This document shows, in pieces, positions 44,924 to 56,958 of a DNA stretch of 64,000 bases. Both the position numbers and the translations under genes were made by a program. The notes under the pieces were generated by a model. The model saw only the letters and a list, made by a program, of their open reading frames with translations. It did not search any database and was not told the DNA's origin. This DNA is from Cavenderia fasciculata (Eukaryota > Evosea > Eumycetozoa > Acytosteliales > Cavenderiaceae), in NCBI RefSeq assembly GCF_000203815.1, contig NW_004457624.1, positions 2,170,001-2,234,000 on the forward strand, in the 5' to 3' direction. Position 1 is the stretch's first letter. Each line of letters begins with the position of its first letter.

Positions 44924-46111
44924 ATGAAATTAAATCCCAATTCAGTTGGTGGATTATTTAATGCGGCTGGGTTATCTTTGATGACTTGGTTCGTTATGAA
45001 TATTAGTACATTGATACTCAACAAATATATATTCCAAACTTTGCATTTCACATATCCATTCACTTTGACGGCCATTCATATGATGATCTGTGCCATCGGA
45101 TCATATTTGGTCATTCATCACTACCAACTCGTACCACTTGTTAAAATAGATTTCAAGCAACAAGTCAACACTATTCTTCCACTCGCCATTCTATTCTCTG
45201 GCAACATTGTACTTGGAAATGTTTCCCTTCGTTTTGTACCAGTCTCATTTATGCAAACTATCAAGTCGTCAGTGCCACTATTCACAGTGATCATCCAAAC
45301 CATGTACTTTAAAAAGAATTTCTCCAAAGATACCTATCTCTCGATGATCCCAATCGTAGGTGGTGTAGCTTTGGCATCGATCAATGAAGCCAACTATAAC
45401 CACGCCGGTTTCTTTTCAGCACTCATCGCATCGGTTGTCACTGCCTTGTTTGCTATCATGTCAAGTGTTATGATGCAACAACAATTGAATCCAATCAATT
45501 TGCTCTACTATATGGCTCCATACAGTTTCATCATTCTGACACCTGCTGCCATCGGTCTTGAACTCGGTCCCATTATGGCCAGCTGGCCCGTTGACAGTTA
45601 CCAAGGATTGAAACTTGTATCGATCCTTGCATTCTCTGGTACCATCGCATTCATGTTGAATGTATTCACTTTCCTAGTCATTAAATACACATCGGCTCTC
45701 ACCTATACAGTCTCTGGTAATCTTAAAGTCATCCTATCCATTTCCATTTCCATTTTGATTTTCAGAAATGAAGTTGGTATTTCGAATGCAGTCGGTTGCA
45801 GTATTGCCATTTGTGGTGTAGTATGGTACAGTTATATTAGATACAAAGTATCCAATAACAATGTACTTCCAAAGACACTACCCAATGCAGTCATCCAAAG
45901 TGCCACTTTTACCAACAATCCACTCAAGTGTCCTAAAAAGGATGATCTTGAACCACTACTCAACACCAACAACAACAACAGTAACAATAATAATAGTATC
46001 ATAAACTCTCTTTCAAACATTGATATATCCCCACCAATGCATTCATCCATTAGTATTAATAGTAGTAATAGTAATAATAATTCATCGACTCTTGTATCAT
46101 CACAAGCTTAA
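44924..46111 (+). CDS. SLC35/TPT-family nucleotide-sugar or phosphate-ester transporter
   Basis: Single exon, 395 aa, about ten membrane helices (residues 15-315). Family signatures: NKYIFQTLHFTYPFTLTAIHM at the start, SLRFVPVSFMQTIKSSVPLFT in the middle, and YTSALTYTVSGNLKVILSISIS near the end, as in the triose-phosphate translocator/SLC35E branch of the drug/metabolite transporter clan. It probably exchanges a sugar nucleotide or phosphorylated sugar across the Golgi or ER membrane; the substrate cannot be told. The C-terminal 75 residues are a cytosolic Asn/Ser-rich tail. A GATGAAA start context with an AT-rich leader supports the chosen Met. Confidence 0.9.
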   Translation: MKLNPNSVGGLFNAAGLSLMTWFVMNISTLILNKYIFQTLHFTYPFTLTAIHMMICAIGSYLVIHHYQLVPLVKIDFKQQVNTILPLAILFSGNIVLGNVSLRFVPVSFMQTIKSSVPLFTVIIQTMYFKKNFSKDTYLSMIPIVGGVALASINEANYNHAGFFSALIASVVTALFAIMSSVMMQQQLNPINLLYYMAPYSFIILTPAAIGLELGPIMASWPVDSYQGLKLVSILAFSGTIAFMLNVFTFLVIKYTSALTYTVSGNLKVILSISISILIFRNEVGISNAVGCSIAICGVVWYSYIRYKVSNNNVLPKTLPNAVIQSATFTNNPLKCPKKDDLEPLLNTNNNNSNNNNSIINSLSNIDISPPMHSSISINSSNSNNNSSTLVSSQA

Positions 46112-46412
46112 AATTAAAATTAAAATATATATAAATAAATATAGAAAACAAAAACAAATAACTATACATATACATATTATATATATATAGTCAAAAAAAC
46201 TAAACATACCCTATTAAATTTAAAAGAAGAATGTTGTTCTTATCCATCCACCAACACGATCAGATGACGTTCATAATTTTGTATAATATAATAAAAAATC
46301 TAATCTAGTGTCAGATGCATCTGCGTTGCAGTGGTATTAGTTTTTCATTGTTGTTGTTTAGTTTACTTTGGTGTGTAGTGATAAGTAAGAGGTATTAAAA
46401 GACAGACAGAGA
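46112..46412. other. Short intergenic region before cox11
   Basis: AT-rich with TATATATATA near 46178 and a GTCAGATGCATCTGCG stretch at about 46310-46325 that contains the palindrome CAGATGCATCTG. No gene is seen. Confidence 0.5.
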
Positions 46413-47450
46413 ATGTTTAAACAAGTACTTGGATTGAGAAACTCTACTTTGAGTGTAGTATCATCCTCATCCTCTTCTAAAATACTTTATAGATCTGCTG
46501 CTACATCAATAAACAATAGTTTATTTAAATATAAACAACAATCTAATCAACCTCAACAATATATACTATCATCACAACAACACCAACAAATATTAAGATA
46601 CTTTTCAACAGAGAATAATAATAATAAGAATACTACAGAGAACAATAAGAATAATAATACAGTGAATAAGAATGATCAAAAAGAAGAATCAACTTCCGAA
46701 GAATCTAATAATAATAATGAACAACAACAAAATCAACAAAATGAACATAAATATAAACAACAAAGAAGATCAAATAAGGAATATAGTGAAGAATTAAAAG
46801 AAAAGAATAAGAATCTTGGTATGTGGGTATTGGCATCGATCATTGGTGTATTGGGATTATCATATGCTGCTGTACCATTATATAGAATGTTTTGTAGAGT
46901 CACTGGTTATGGTGGTACAGTAAGAGAGGCATCACACGATTTAGAGGCAGAGATCAAGAAACGTAATCTTAAACGTGACTTGTATCCAATCAAAGTATCT
47001 TTCACATCTTCCATTGGCAATAAGATTCCATGGACTTTTAAACCTGTACAATCATCAATTGAATGTATTCCAGGTGAACCTGTATTAGCATTTTATAGAG
47101 TATGTGTAGAAAGAAAGATATTGAAAGAGACATGAAATGGTGGTGGATGGTTTGGAAACTAATCATTTTTCTTTCTTTTTGTTTAGGCAACCAATCATAC
47201 AGATAAACCAATTATTGGTGTAGCAACCTATAATATTACACCAATGAAAGCTGGTAGTTATTTCACAAAGATTCAATGTTTTTGTTTTGATGAACAGAGA
47301 ATCAAACCAAATGAAACAATCGATATGCCCGTTTTATTTGTTGTTGAACCTGAAATGTTGGACGATAAGAATATGAAGGGTATTACCGATATTACCCTAT
47401 CCTACACATTTTTCAAATCCAATGATCAAGGTGAATTGGAAGAGATCTAA
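46413..47450 (+). CDS. cox11: COX11, mitochondrial copper chaperone for cytochrome c oxidase
   Basis: Two exons (46413-47099, 47187-47450) give 316 aa. The N-terminal 125 residues have a Ser/Arg-rich presequence typical of mitochondrial import, then Asn/Gln spacers. One transmembrane helix (about 137-155: WVLASIIGVLGLSYAAVPLY) precedes YRMFCRVTGYGGT with the conserved Cys. The intermembrane-space domain has CFCFDEQ (the CFCF copper-binding motif) and ends in DITLSYTFFK. COX11 delivers copper to the CuB site of Cox1. Length and motif order are normal for the family, apart from the low-complexity insert. Confidence 0.96.
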
Positions 47451-47678
47451 TAATAATCTCAAACAAACAAATAATACAATAATACAAAATATATTACTAT
47501 CTATCTATATATTTTTTCATCAAAAACTTTTGTTTGTTTGTTTGTGACAACTCGTTCGGTTTTTTTTTTCTCAATTATTATTATTATTATTTGTTTGTTC
47601 TTTCTGAATCATTCTCTCTTTATTCAAATATATAGAGATAGATAATAGAGTAGAGTAGAGTAGAGTTTATAGTTTAGA

Positions 47679-49305
47679 ATGGAAGACGACGATTTATTCT
47701 CTGTATTTGATCAATCAACAAGTACTCCACAACCATCTAAAAGAAAGGCAAAGCCTGATGATGACAAGTAAGAAGATAGAATACAGTACTGTAGATTAGA
47801 GAGATTAGAGTAGAGAGTAATGTTAACATGACATTTCATTTACATTTTAGGGAAGGTAAATGGGAGGGAGCAAAGAATCAATTATCAAAGACTGTTAGTA
47901 AAGTAAATACAGCTGAATTGGATCAACAAGTACAACAAGCCAAGAAAAAGACAAAGACAGAGATTGAAGGACGTCAATCTGATATTTCTGTAGACTCTTC
48001 AAAACCAGATGATACTTTAAAACAATTAAGAGAATCTAAAAAGGATGGAAAGGATACAGCAACAGCAGCAGCATCAGATACATCAACTACTACAACAGAA
48101 ACAAAGTTTTCAATGCCAAAGACATGTACACATGAAGTAGTATTACCACCAGGTGTTACAAGTGATGATCCAGATCTTCTTCATCCCAAACCACCAGTCA
48201 ATCCAGCACGTACCTATCCATTCACACTCGATCCTTTCCAAGCCACCTCTGTTGCTTGTATCGAAAGAAAGGAATCTGTATTGGTATCTGCTCATACATC
48301 TGCTGGTAAAACTGTAGTTGCAGAGTATGTCACAAACAAACAAACAAAACAAACAACATGAAAAGAAAGAAACCAAACTACTATAGATACTTTAGTTCTA
48401 ACTATCCTCTGCTATCCCTTTATTTTTAGATATGCAATTGCAACAGCATTGAGAAGTGGACAAAGAGTTATTTATACATCACCAATTAAAGCATTGAGTA
48501 ATCAAAAGTATAGAGATCTCAATGAAACATTTGGAGATGTTGGTTTGATGACTGGTGATATTACCATTAGTCCAAATGCAAGTTGTTTGGTCATGACTAC
48601 TGAAATTCTTAGATCAATGTTGTATCGTGGTTCAGAATTGATGCGTGAAGTTGCTTGGGTCATTTTTGATGAAATTCATTATTTACGTGATAAAGGTAAA
48701 AATAATGAAAAAGAAGAAGATATATATATATAATATTATATATTAAATATTGATTTATTAACTCTTTATTTTCATAATTTTTAGAAAGAGGAGTAGTTTG
48801 GGAAGAAACGATTATATTATTACCAGATTCTGTTAAATTTGTATTCCTTTCAGCTACAATTCCAAATGCAAAGGAATTTGCAGCTTGGATTGCAAAGATT
48901 CACAGTCAACCATGTCATGTTGTCTATACCGACTATCGTCCCATTCCATTGCAACATTATATTTTCCCATCGGGTGGTGATGGTTTACATTTGGTGGTCG
49001 ATGAAAAGGGTGTTTTCAGAGAGGAAAACTTTATCAAATCGCTGTCTGGTTTGAATCAACCAGAACTTGGTGGCAACAATAGAAAAAAGGGTCCCAACAA
49101 TGCTAAAAAGGGTCCAAACGATTGTTACAAGATTGTTAAAATGATCATGGAAAGAAATTATCAACCAGTCATTATTTTCAGTTTTAGTAAAAAGGATTGT
49201 GAAACTTATGCTCTTCAAATGTCAAAATTAGATTTTAATAATGGTAAAAAAAAAACAAAGAAAAGAAACAAGAAGAAATAGAAAAAAAAAAAGAGATATA
49301 TATAT

Positions 49306-49348
<43 letters not shown>

Positions 49349-51401
49349 TTATTATTATTTTAGAGGAAGAAAGAAAAGCAGTTGAAACTATTTTTAATAA
49401 TGCAATTGATTCATTAAGTGAATCTGATAAATCATTGACAGCAGTAGTTAATATTTTACCATTGTTAAAGAGAGGTATTGGTATACATCATGCCGGTCTT
49501 TTACCGATTCTCAAGGAAATCATTGAAATTTTGTTCCAATACGGATACATCAAGGCTTTGTTTGCTACAGAGACCTTTTCAATTGGTCTTAATATGCCTG
49601 CCAAGACTGTTATTTTCACCAATGTCAGAAAGTTTGATGGTGATCAACTCAGATGGGTGTCTGGTGGTGAATACATTCAAATGTCAGGTAGAGCAGGTCG
49701 TAGAGGTTTGGATGAGCGTGGTATCGTTATTATGATGGTCGACGAAAAGATGGAACCAGATGTCGCCAAGGGTATGGTCAAGGGTGTTGCCGATCGTTTG
49801 ACATCATCGTTTTGGATTGGTTACAGTATGTTGCTCAATATGATGCGTGTTGAAGATATCGATCCAGAGAAACTCCTCAAACGTTCATTCCATCAATATC
49901 AACAGGAATCTATCATTCCTCAATTGACAGACAAGGTCCAAAAAATCGAAGCCGAAAAGGACCAAATTCAAATCAAGAATGAAACTGCCGTTCAAGAATT
50001 CTTTGGTCTCAAACAACAATTGGCCAAGTTGCGTGATGGTATGCGTGAATTTATGAATCAACCATCTTGTGCTCAACCATACCTTACTCCAGGTCGTGTA
50101 GTTAAAATTCGTGATGAAACAAATGAATGGGGTTATGGTGTTATTTTAAATTTCTATAAAAGACAAACTGTAAGACAAAAAAAGAAAAAGAAAAGGAAAA
50201 TCAAATAATAACTAATAACTTTTTTAAATTTTTTTTAGAAACCAAATGGTATTACAGATCAATCATTTGAAATTGTAGTTGATATTTTATTAAATTGTGA
50301 TCCAAAGGCAGTTGGAGTACCAAAACCAATGCCAGCAGGACAAGTTGGAGAACCACAAATTGTACCAGTTTCACTCAAGATGTTTGATGGTATTACATCG
50401 ATTTGTCTTGTCATCAAAAAAGACCTTTCACAACAAGATCTCAAGGTTCAATTGTTCAAGGCCTTGAGAGAGACTGAAAACAGATTCAAAAAGGATGGTG
50501 GTATGCCAATGATTGACCCAATCGAAGATATGAAAATCACAGACCAAAACTTTAAGAAATTGGTTAGAAAGATTGAAAGTTTGGAAAGTAGATTCATCAG
50601 TCACGAATGTTACAATGACTCTGATATTGAAAGTCGTATCAAACTAGTTCAAGAAAAGATGGAATTTGACAAGGAAATTAAAGAATGCAAAAAACAAATT
50701 AAAAATGGTGATGAAATGATCTTAAAAGAAGACCTAAGATCAATGAAAAGAATTTTAAAAAGGTAATAGAAATAGAAAAAAGAATTTGAAAAAGAAAAGG
50801 CAAAATTTTAATTAACTATTTTTTATTTTCTATTTTTTTTAGATTGGATTATATTTCACAAGATGATGTTGTTTTAACCAAAGGAAGAGTTGCATGTGAA
50901 ATTTCAGCAGGTGATGAATTGATTATTAGTGAATTATTATTTATGGGCGCATTTAATGATTTGACAGTTGAACAATGTGTAGCAATTCTTAGTTGTTTTG
51001 TATTCCAAGTGGAGTCGGAAAAGGATCTCACAGGAGCCAAGGTCAAACCAGAGTTGGCACCATTGTACAGAACCATCCAAGACACTGCAAGAAGAATCGC
51101 TCAAGTATCTCAAGAATGCAAACTTCAACTCGACGAAAAGGAATACCTCAATAGATTCAACCCCAAGTATATGGATCTCACCTTTGCTTGGGCTTCTGGT
51201 TCATCTTTTGCCGAGATTTGCAAAATGACTGATGCTTTTGAAGGTTATTTGATTCGTTGTATCCGTCGTCTTGATGAATTATTAAAACAAATGGCCACTG
51301 CATCTAAATCTATAGGTAATACTGATTTGGAAAAGAAGTTTTCTGATGCTACTCTCAAGGTTCATAGAGATATTCCATTTGCTGGTTCATTATATCTTTA
51401 A
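47679..51401 (+). CDS. mtr4: Mtr4 (MTREX/SKIV2L2) nuclear exosome RNA helicase
   Basis: Seven exons (47679-47767, 47851-48324, 48430-48695, 48785-49243, 49364-50169, 50239-50762, 50843-51401) join in phase to 1058 aa. Ski2-like helicase motifs: Walker A HTSAGKT (about 178), [20 protein letters not shown] (about 267), [16 protein letters not shown] and [10 protein letters not shown]. The arch/KOW region follows ([18 protein letters not shown]), then the helical-bundle C-terminus ending [14 protein letters not shown], as in human and yeast Mtr4. It is the helicase of TRAMP-like complexes that feeds RNA 3'-5' to the nuclear exosome and matures 5.8S rRNA. Length is close to the family norm. The first exon is short and acidic ([11 protein letters not shown]), as in orthologues. 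Confidence 0.96.
49304..49350 (+). repeat. (TTTA)n array in intron 4 of mtr4
   Basis: About 12 perfect TTTA units followed by ATT units run directly into the acceptor TTTTAG at 49363. Confidence 0.9.
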
Positions 51402-51445
51402 AAACAAAAAAAATAAAATAAATAATAAATCAAAAAGAAAAAGGA

Positions 51446-51762
51446 ATGGGAAAAGAGAATATCAAAGAATTGAAAAAAGAATTTGATGAATTTCATGGTT
51501 TCATTGGCTCCAATTCATCACAGAGTTTTATTATCTTTACCCAAAAAAAAATTCAACAATTAGAATTGGATGTAGCTAAACTAGAGTGGCCACAAGTATC
51601 TTTGAGAATCTTATTCCAGTTCCAGGAGACCCAAATGTATCTTTTCGTATAATACCAATGATTATACAACCTAGTGTCAACAATGGACCCAATATTTTAA
51701 TTAATTGTGTCGATGTAGTAAATACATTTAAAATTGATTTATCTGAAATATTGATCTAGACA
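51446..51762 (+). pseudogene. Small broken gene just after mtr4
   Basis: ATG at 51446 opens a 68-residue helical frame (KENIKELKKEFDEFHGF, IQQLELDVAKLE). Near 51590 the coding signal moves to another frame that reads FENLIPVPGDPNVSFRIIP and ends NTFKIDLSEILI at a TAG (51760). Together this looks like one small protein with a frame break; an unseen intron is possible but no good donor is present. It starts only 45 bp after the Mtr4 stop, so it probably lies in the Mtr4 3' flank. The family is not recognised. Confidence 0.4.
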
Positions 51763-52047
51763 TTAATATAAAATGATTATTTGTTTGTTTGAAACCAATT
51801 GAAAAGGTAAGAAATCTACATTGTGATTTAGTTGGATAAATCATTATATGATTGTTGATTACTCTCCCATGGTATTCTTACTATTACTCCATCCTCTACT
51901 TGATCTGTATCTACTCTAATATTATACATTTGAATTGAAACAAATTAATAATAAAGACTTTTGGTAATTTAAAAAACAAATTATTTATTTACAATTTTAA
52001 AAACAAACAAAAAGAAAGAGATAGAGATTAGATCTATATTATTATAA

Positions 52048-53682
52048 TTATTTATGTTTTCTATTCTTTCTTTTTTTTGAAGATGATATATTATTATTAT
52101 TATTATTATTCATTTTATAATCTTCTTCTTCATTATCATCATCATTATAATCTTCATCAATAATAAATGAACCATGATGATCTGATGAAATATCACTAGA
52201 GTCTTGGTCATGATGACCATTACCATGACCATCTTGATGAATTTGATTAAATGAATGATGAGCATTTTCATTCATTTCGATGGTCTTTTGGATACCTTGG
52301 AGAGCCATCTTTTTCTTTCTTTCACGGATTCTCTTGTTGCCAAACCAATTGTCAATTTGAATTCTAGAGAGATTAGAGATGGATGAAAGGAGTGATTTTT
52401 CATCTTCGTTTGGTAGTGGAAAGTTAATGTGATTGTAGAACCAAGAGTTTAGTGCATTGGATGCATCTTGAGCCAAAGTTCTTCTGCCCTTGGCATTGTA
52501 TTTCTTGGTTTTCTTGGTGTCGGGTTTGCCATACAATGCAATGTTGTTGGCTTTGTTTAGATACGATGGACGACCTCTCTTTTTTGGTGCGAGATCTGGT
52601 TGATCCTCGGGATTGGTGACAAGGGCCTTGGGGACACGAGACACACCAGCCATTCTACGACAATCGAGTAGTAGGTCACAAGACATACCCTTTTGATAGG
52701 CCTTTGGCAACAAGAGCTTAGAGTGTACAAACTTGAGCTTGGCTTGGTGTTCTTGTGCACGAAGAGGTCTGATCTTGACCAAGGTGCTGTGACACTGATC
52801 CAACATTGAACTAGCAGTCGCATAGCAATTGTCAAGAGACTGGACTTCATTGGTGTAGAGATCCTGAATGATATCGATACGGTCTTGAATATGCTCGTCC
52901 AATTCATCGGGCTTAATGTCTTCCAACTCCATAAATGTCTCCAAATCATATTCAATGTGGTCGCAGTTGATACCACCAAATGCATCGAGGTTTGGTTCAA
53001 TCTCTGGAAAGATGTTGGTGTGTGTACATGCCATTAGAAACTGGTACATGGCACGAGCAACACTAGATGGACTATTGAGTGATTCTTGTGGACAGTTAAA
53101 CTCTCCACCCTCTGACATTGGTGGACGATTATAATATTGTGATGTAATCTTGTCAACATTGACCGATGGTAATTGATCAACAAAAAAGGTTGCTTGATGT
53201 TCCAACTTTTTAAATGTTCTATAATCTATATAATTTGTAAATTCTTGTTGTTGTTGTTCTTGATAATGATTATCAAATTGTTGTATTTGTTGTTGTTGTT
53301 GTTGTTTAAATTGATTTAATTGATATTTGTGATATGGTATTGGCATGAAATGAACTGGTGAAGTTGATGTTGATGATGTACATGGTTGTTGTTGTTGTTG
53401 AGGTTGTTGTTGTGAATGATGTGAGAGATCATCATTAAAGTTATTTATAGAAGAAGTAGAAGAGTTTAATTGATTATGAATATTATTATTATTATTATTA
53501 TTATTATTGTGTAGGGGAGATGGAATCGAGGAAGTTGAAGAATTTAATATATTATGTTTGTTATTATTATTGTGAAGGGGAGAAGAACATGTAGATGTAG
53601 GTGATGATGATGATGGCACTTCATTTTGATTAAAGGGGAGTGAAGTTGAATGTTGTTGTTGATATTGGGTATGTCTTATCAT
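52048..53682 (-). CDS. PBX-like TALE homeobox transcription factor
   Basis: Single exon. I choose Met at 53682 (544 aa) because the 16 residues upstream in the frame are atypical. The first 175 residues are Gln/Asn/Ser-rich. A conserved helical block at about 230-330 (ARAMYQFLMACTHTN, ELDEHIQDRIDIIQDLY, HSTLVKIRPLRAQEHQAKLK) recalls the cofactor-binding part of PBC/MEIS proteins. The homeodomain lies at about 405-470 (AKGRRTLAQDASNALNSWFY, NHINFPLPNEDEKSLL) and ends with recognition helix IDNWFGNKRIRERKKK; WFGNKRIR with Gly at position 50 is the PBX signature. Dictyostelids have a small hbx family acting in cell-type patterning; which member this is I cannot say. The C-terminus is acidic, then Asn-rich and basic. 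Confidence 0.85.
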   Translation of the reverse strand: MIRHTQYQQQHSTSLPFNQNEVPSSSSPTSTCSSPLHNNNNKHNILNSSTSSIPSPLHNNNNNNNNNIHNQLNSSTSSINNFNDDLSHHSQQQPQQQQQPCTSSTSTSPVHFMPIPYHKYQLNQFKQQQQQQIQQFDNHYQEQQQQEFTNYIDYRTFKKLEHQATFFVDQLPSVNVDKITSQYYNRPPMSEGGEFNCPQESLNSPSSVARAMYQFLMACTHTNIFPEIEPNLDAFGGINCDHIEYDLETFMELEDIKPDELDEHIQDRIDIIQDLYTNEVQSLDNCYATASSMLDQCHSTLVKIRPLRAQEHQAKLKFVHSKLLLPKAYQKGMSCDLLLDCRRMAGVSRVPKALVTNPEDQPDLAPKKRGRPSYLNKANNIALYGKPDTKKTKKYNAKGRRTLAQDASNALNSWFYNHINFPLPNEDEKSLLSSISNLSRIQIDNWFGNKRIRERKKKMALQGIQKTIEMNENAHHSFNQIHQDGHGNGHHDQDSSDISSDHHGSFIIDEDYNDDDNEEEDYKMNNNNNNNISSSKKRKNRKHK

Positions 53683-54900
53683 GATATTTAATTTAAAAAT
53701 TAAAAGATAGCCTCTAGCTATGACAAACAAACAGACAGACAGACAGAACAGACAGATGTTTCTTGACTAAACAAATAAATGATAATGATAGATGATTGTT
53801 ATTTTGATGAATATATATGTAAATATGTATGTATTAATTAACTATGTGAAAGAAGTATAAATAACCTACTCTATCTACTACTACTAATTTAAATAATACT
53901 TTCAATTGTACAAAGAGAGAGAATAGATGACAGTCTTTTAGATTGTGGGGGTTTGAACTACGACTACTACTACCTTAATTGGGAATAGGAGGTGATGACG
54001 ATAATAGCTCCATGGTCGAGGTGGCATGGGGATCATGGGTTGCTCCCCCAATCAAAGAGGTGTGATAACAACCACCGTGTTGTTTATCAAACAAACAGAG
54101 TTGAAACCAGCAAACCAACCTTGATCCACTAGATTGAAAGCCTGCCAATCAAGAGACGAGAAGGGGCCCAATGATGGTTGTTTCGAAAGCTCGCTCATCG
54201 ATGATGGGACAATCTTTTTAGAGCATCTTGCAGCCTTCGATGAAACTGTTTATTTTGACGGCCACCGAAGAGGTGTCATCATCATCTTGATTAGGAGAGG
54301 GGGTAAGAGAGAGAGGGAGAGGGTGCTATCCTTCTCCTCTTACTACATCTCTCTCTATGTGTGTTGTTCTCTCTATTGTTGTTCTAGTGACTGACCAGTT
54401 TTTTTAAAACAAAAAACTCAAACAACAAGATTTTTTCCTATGACAAACTAAAATCAAAAAAAAATCATTTATTCAATTGCGTTTGTGGGGAAGCACGTTG
54501 ATCATACATTTTAGTGGACAGACACTATTGGAGTTGTGTGTTTGTGTTTGTGTGTTTGTGCTCTTTATATATATTAAAATTAAAATAATAATCATCAAAA
54601 CGTTGATAGAGAATAGAGAGAGAGAGAAGGGGGAGAGAGAGGGGTTGTAAGTGAATGCAAGAGGAGAGTAGAAAGAAGAAGGAAACTAACTAACTACATA
54701 CATCAATCAAATCAACCAACTTCTCATACTTTGCTTTATATCAACACGTATTCTTTTAAAAAGAGATTATAGTATAGTATACTATACAAAGAGAGAGAGA
54801 GTTGGCTACTCCACGTAAATTATCAATTGTAGGAGTTGGAGCTGGAGTAGTAGGAGTAGTAGGACATAATAGTAGTACGATAGAATCATCAACATTTGCA
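53683..54900. promoter_or_regulatory. Shared upstream region of homeobox and TRAF7 genes
   Basis: 1.2 kb divergent region. Left part: (CAGA)n near 53733, TGTGGGGGTTTG at about 53944 and a GC-richer island at about 53985-54270 with GGGTTGCTCCCCC and GGGGCCC. Right part: GA-rich and GT-rich simple repeats (54300-54330, 54540-54560, 54605-54645), then the TRAF7 leader. No confident gene is seen; a frame at 54134-54394 lacks a proper start. Confidence 0.4.
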
Positions 54901-56693
54901 ATGGTAACAAACAAATCAAATAGAAGTTCGATCACATTGTCATCACCTGTCATTTCATCGGTATCGAGTACAGGTAGTGGTATATTTGACGATCAACCAG
55001 ACACGGTGTTTGTGCAAGCACCCAACTCATCGTTATTCTGCCCGATACATAATGGATTGTTTCGCGACCCGCTCATTGCAAAGTGTGGCCACACCTTTTG
55101 CAGAGGGTGTCTACACAACAGCAGTAATGGTAGTCGGTCGTTCAAGTGTCCGATCGACGGCCAACATCTATCAAACGACCACGACTTTTTTGCCAACTTG
55201 GCCATCTTTAATCAGATACAGGACTTGCTGGTGCACTGTCGGTACGCATTGAAACGATCGAGTAACGGTGAATGGATCACAGACTCTAAAGGGTGCTCGA
55301 CCAAGATAAGGTTGGGTGAGAAACAGGAACACGAGCGAGAGTGTGAGTTTGCACTCATCGCATGCCCCAACAATGACGCGTGTCCCCCTGTTCGACGCAA
55401 CCATCTCAAGCACCACCTAGCCACCTGCAACTATGTGCAGTGTATGCATTATGCCGCCGGATGTACATTCAAAGGCACGAAAAAACAACTAGACGACCAT
55501 TTGGGAGTCTGCGGCTACGAAAGTATCAAAGACTACATTGTACGAAACGAAGAACAAATGAAAGTACTCAAATATCAATTAGAAGATAAACATCAAGAAA
55601 ATGTTGACCTTAAAAAGAATATTACTCAACTTTGTTCAAGAATTGGTAAAATCAAATAGATAGAAAAACAAACAAATCACACAATACTTATATATTTATT
55701 TATTTCTTTCTATTTTTAGATAACTTTGAATCATTAATTAAACATTTACAAGCATCATTGGAAGCAACACAAAATCAATTATTGGATACGATCAATGATT
55801 TGAATATACTAAAAAAGAATACAAATATGGAGGGATTGGAAATTGTGGATTTAAAGATACCACAGTTAAAATGCAAGGGTACGTTTACGGGACACAATGG
55901 ACCTATATGGTGTATGACAGTTACGAGTGGATTGTTGATTAGTGGGTCGTCTGATACGACTGTCAAGATTTGGGATTTGGTTACGTTAAAGTGCAAGACG
56001 GTATTACAAGGACATACGGGGATTGTACATACGCTAGCAGTATGTGGAAACCGTTTGTTTTCAGGGTCGTCAGACCAAACCATTAGAGTATGGGATCTAG
56101 AGACATACGAGTGTCTATCGGTTCTCACTGACCACGACAATACTGTATGTGCGTTGGTTGTGGCTGCTGGACATCTCTTTTCAGGTTCCTATCAACATAT
56201 TCGTGTTTTCGATCTTGAAACCTATGAATGTGTTCAATCACTCAAAGGACATAATCACTGGGTACGTGCACTCACCGTATCGGGTGGTTACCTCTATTCG
56301 GGTGCCTATGACGTTGTTAAAATCTGGGATTTGGGTAATTTCGAGTGTGTTCATACTATTCAGGGTGGCTGTGGTAGTATCTATTCGTTGGCCGTCTCTA
56401 ATCGTCGTCTGTTGGCAGGTACCTATGAAAATACAATCGTCGTACTCGATCTCGACAATTACCAAATCATTCAAAAATTGGGCGGTCATATCGGCGCCGT
56501 TTACACGTTGGCTGTCTCTGGACAGCGTTTCTTTTCCGGTTCCTATGATTCCACCATCAAGGTTTGGGATCTAAACTCTCTTATTTGTGTTCAAACTTTA
56601 AATAGACATACCTCATCTGTTGAATCGGTCGTTGTTCATAGTGGTTGTCTATTTAGTGCTTCTGCTGATAATTCAATTAAAGTTTGGAGATAA
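54901..56693 (+). CDS. traf7: TRAF7 orthologue: RING, TRAF zinc finger, coiled coil, WD40
   Basis: Two exons (54901-55645, 55720-56693) give 572 aa from Met at 54901. The RING is at about 45-88 ([22 protein letters not shown], then CPIDGQ). TRAF-type zinc fingers follow at about 115-220 ([49 protein letters not shown]), then a coiled coil and, from about 300, seven WD40 repeats ([18 protein letters not shown] first, ADNSIKVWR last). This order is unique to TRAF7, an E3 ubiquitin ligase scaffold acting with MEKK3-type kinases in animals. The open frame extends 33 codons upstream without an ATG and hits a TAG near 54774, so an upstream exon may exist. The second RING ligand is His (CPIH) where human TRAF7 has Cys. 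Confidence 0.93.
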
Positions 56694-56958
56694 AAAATAA
56701 CAAACAAAACAACAAAAAATAACACAACAAAACAACAACAACAATATTGTAATATTATATAAAACACAAACCAAGAGGAAATTTTATTTATCTTTTTTTT
56801 TCCCCCAAATAAAAAAATTATATCTCTTTGTATCATTTAAATTTGATTTGTTTTGTTTTATAATATTAATTAAATTAAATTATTATTATTTATTATATAT
56901 TATTTATTGATTTATTTACAAAATGTATTTATCTAATGATGGTAGATTGGTTGGTTGG

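Noticed and set aside
51446-51652. C-terminal extension of Mtr4
   Set aside because: Mtr4 already ends in the conserved FAGSLYL followed by a stop, and the sequence here matches no Mtr4 region.
54134-54394. Possible gene in the GC-richer island
   Set aside because: It has no ATG start in frame and ends in GA-rich repeat; kept only as a regulatory or non-coding possibility.
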